A DNA stretch of 64,000 nucleotides, taken from positions 372,001 through 436,000 of the forward strand of contig NZ_AXVM01000002.1 in NCBI RefSeq assembly GCF_000484635.1, read 5' to 3'. The position numbers and the translations under genes are program-made. This document shows, piece by piece, positions 63,842 through 64,000 of the stretch. The first letter of the stretch is position 1, and each line of letters begins with the position of its first letter. This DNA comes from Comamonas badia DSM 17552 (lineage in GTDB: Bacteria > Pseudomonadota > Gammaproteobacteria > Burkholderiales > Burkholderiaceae_C). The notes beneath the pieces were generated by a model, which saw only the letters and a program-made list of their open reading frames with translations, made no database searches and was not told where the DNA came from.

Positions 63842-63921
63842 GGTTTGCCTTTCCTTGCATTGGCGATGGCCCGGTAGCGAGCCTCGGCGATGCGCTTATC
63901 CTGTTGGCTTGTCGCCTCCAT
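63838..63921 (-). pseudogene. Possible remnant of the paired toxin C-terminus
   Basis: A 27-codon reading frame, MEATSQQDKRIAEARYRAIA followed by NARKGKP, whose stop overlaps the antitoxin start as ATGA. The frame is closed by TGA only a few codons upstream, so no complete toxin precedes the antitoxin. Helical, basic C-terminus fits small RelE/HigB-like toxins, but the assignment is weak. Confidence 0.35.
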
Positions 63922-63952
63922 ATAGACGAATACGGGTCAAGAGCGCAGCCTG

Positions 63953-64000
63953 CTAGCCTGTCGGCGGCACCAACCCCGCCACCTGCTCCCGCGCCAGCAC
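63953..64000 (-). CDS. Possible 3-prime end of a gene entering from the right
   Basis: The last 15 codons of a minus-strand frame reading VLAREQVAGLVPPTG and a TAG stop. Too short to name; it might be a gene end or simply open sequence. Confidence 0.3.
   Translation of the reverse strand: MLAREQVAGLVPPTG

Overview
The window is a GC-rich, gene-dense chromosomal stretch from a betaproteobacterium of the order Burkholderiales, most probably family Comamonadaceae. The support is gene content and order (ubiG-gph, the carA/carB arrangement, glnA with a class -24/-12 promoter plus ntrBC, gltBD), strong third-position GC bias and short dispersed repeats typical of that family as I remember it. I see no rRNA, tRNA, CRISPR array, prophage or complete insertion sequence.

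Layout: (1) 1-6741: a glyoxylate-to-glycerate operon (gcl, hyi, glxR, MOFRL-type glycerate kinase) feeding a pyruvate kinase, with a divergent LysR regulator cut by the left edge. (2) 6749-8730: rarA and a uracil-DNA-glycosylase-superfamily gene. (3) 8972-11827: a quinoprotein alcohol dehydrogenase with the lanthanide-type second aspartate, followed by a protein that looks like XoxJ fused to a cytochrome c. (4) 11840-15041: a glutamate-receptor-like channel protein coupled to an LprI-like protein, then gph and ubiG. (5) 15247-20113: carA, an unknown 125-aa gene and carB, with a possible attenuator in the carA leader. (6) 20171-29762: an exported beta-carbonic anhydrase and a thiosulfate-oxidising Sox cluster (MBL hydrolase, thioredoxin-like protein, cytochrome c, soxC-D-Y-Z-A-X-B). 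(7) 29938-39312: tex carrying an in-frame repeat insertion; an HpaB-family flavoprotein divergent from a TetR regulator and a hotdog thioesterase; a thiolase and a FadB/FadJ-type multifunctional protein. (8) 39584-52891: nitrogen assimilation and lysine/peptidoglycan precursors (glnA, dapF, dapL, ntrB, ntrC, a domesticated-looking RAYT, gltB, gltD). (9) 53000-59782: a branched-chain-type ABC transporter (livKHMGF order) and an acyl-CoA ligase. (10) 59931-63562: selO-msrB, yciB, bolA and a parvulin, then a frameshifted HigA-like antitoxin remnant at the right edge.

Several parts form working units. Gcl joins two glyoxylates to tartronate semialdehyde; Hyi and GlxR interconvert and reduce it to glycerate, which the kinase phosphorylates into glycolysis. 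SoxXA, SoxYZ, SoxB and SoxCD form the periplasmic thiosulfate oxidation cycle. NtrBC probably drives glnA through the sigma-54 promoter seen at 39528, and GltBD completes the GS-GOGAT pair.

The most interesting non-standard signals are: the XoxF/PedH-like dehydrogenase with a fused XoxJ-cytochrome partner; the receptor-channel protein lacking the potassium filter; a RAYT that has lost both HUH histidines; three kinds of repeat inside or next to genes (a ~48-bp element in four places, a 204-bp hairpin-rich insertion in tex, heptamer arrays in two leaders); a 12-bp stem that hides the livK ribosome binding site; and mutually exclusive hairpins ahead of carA.
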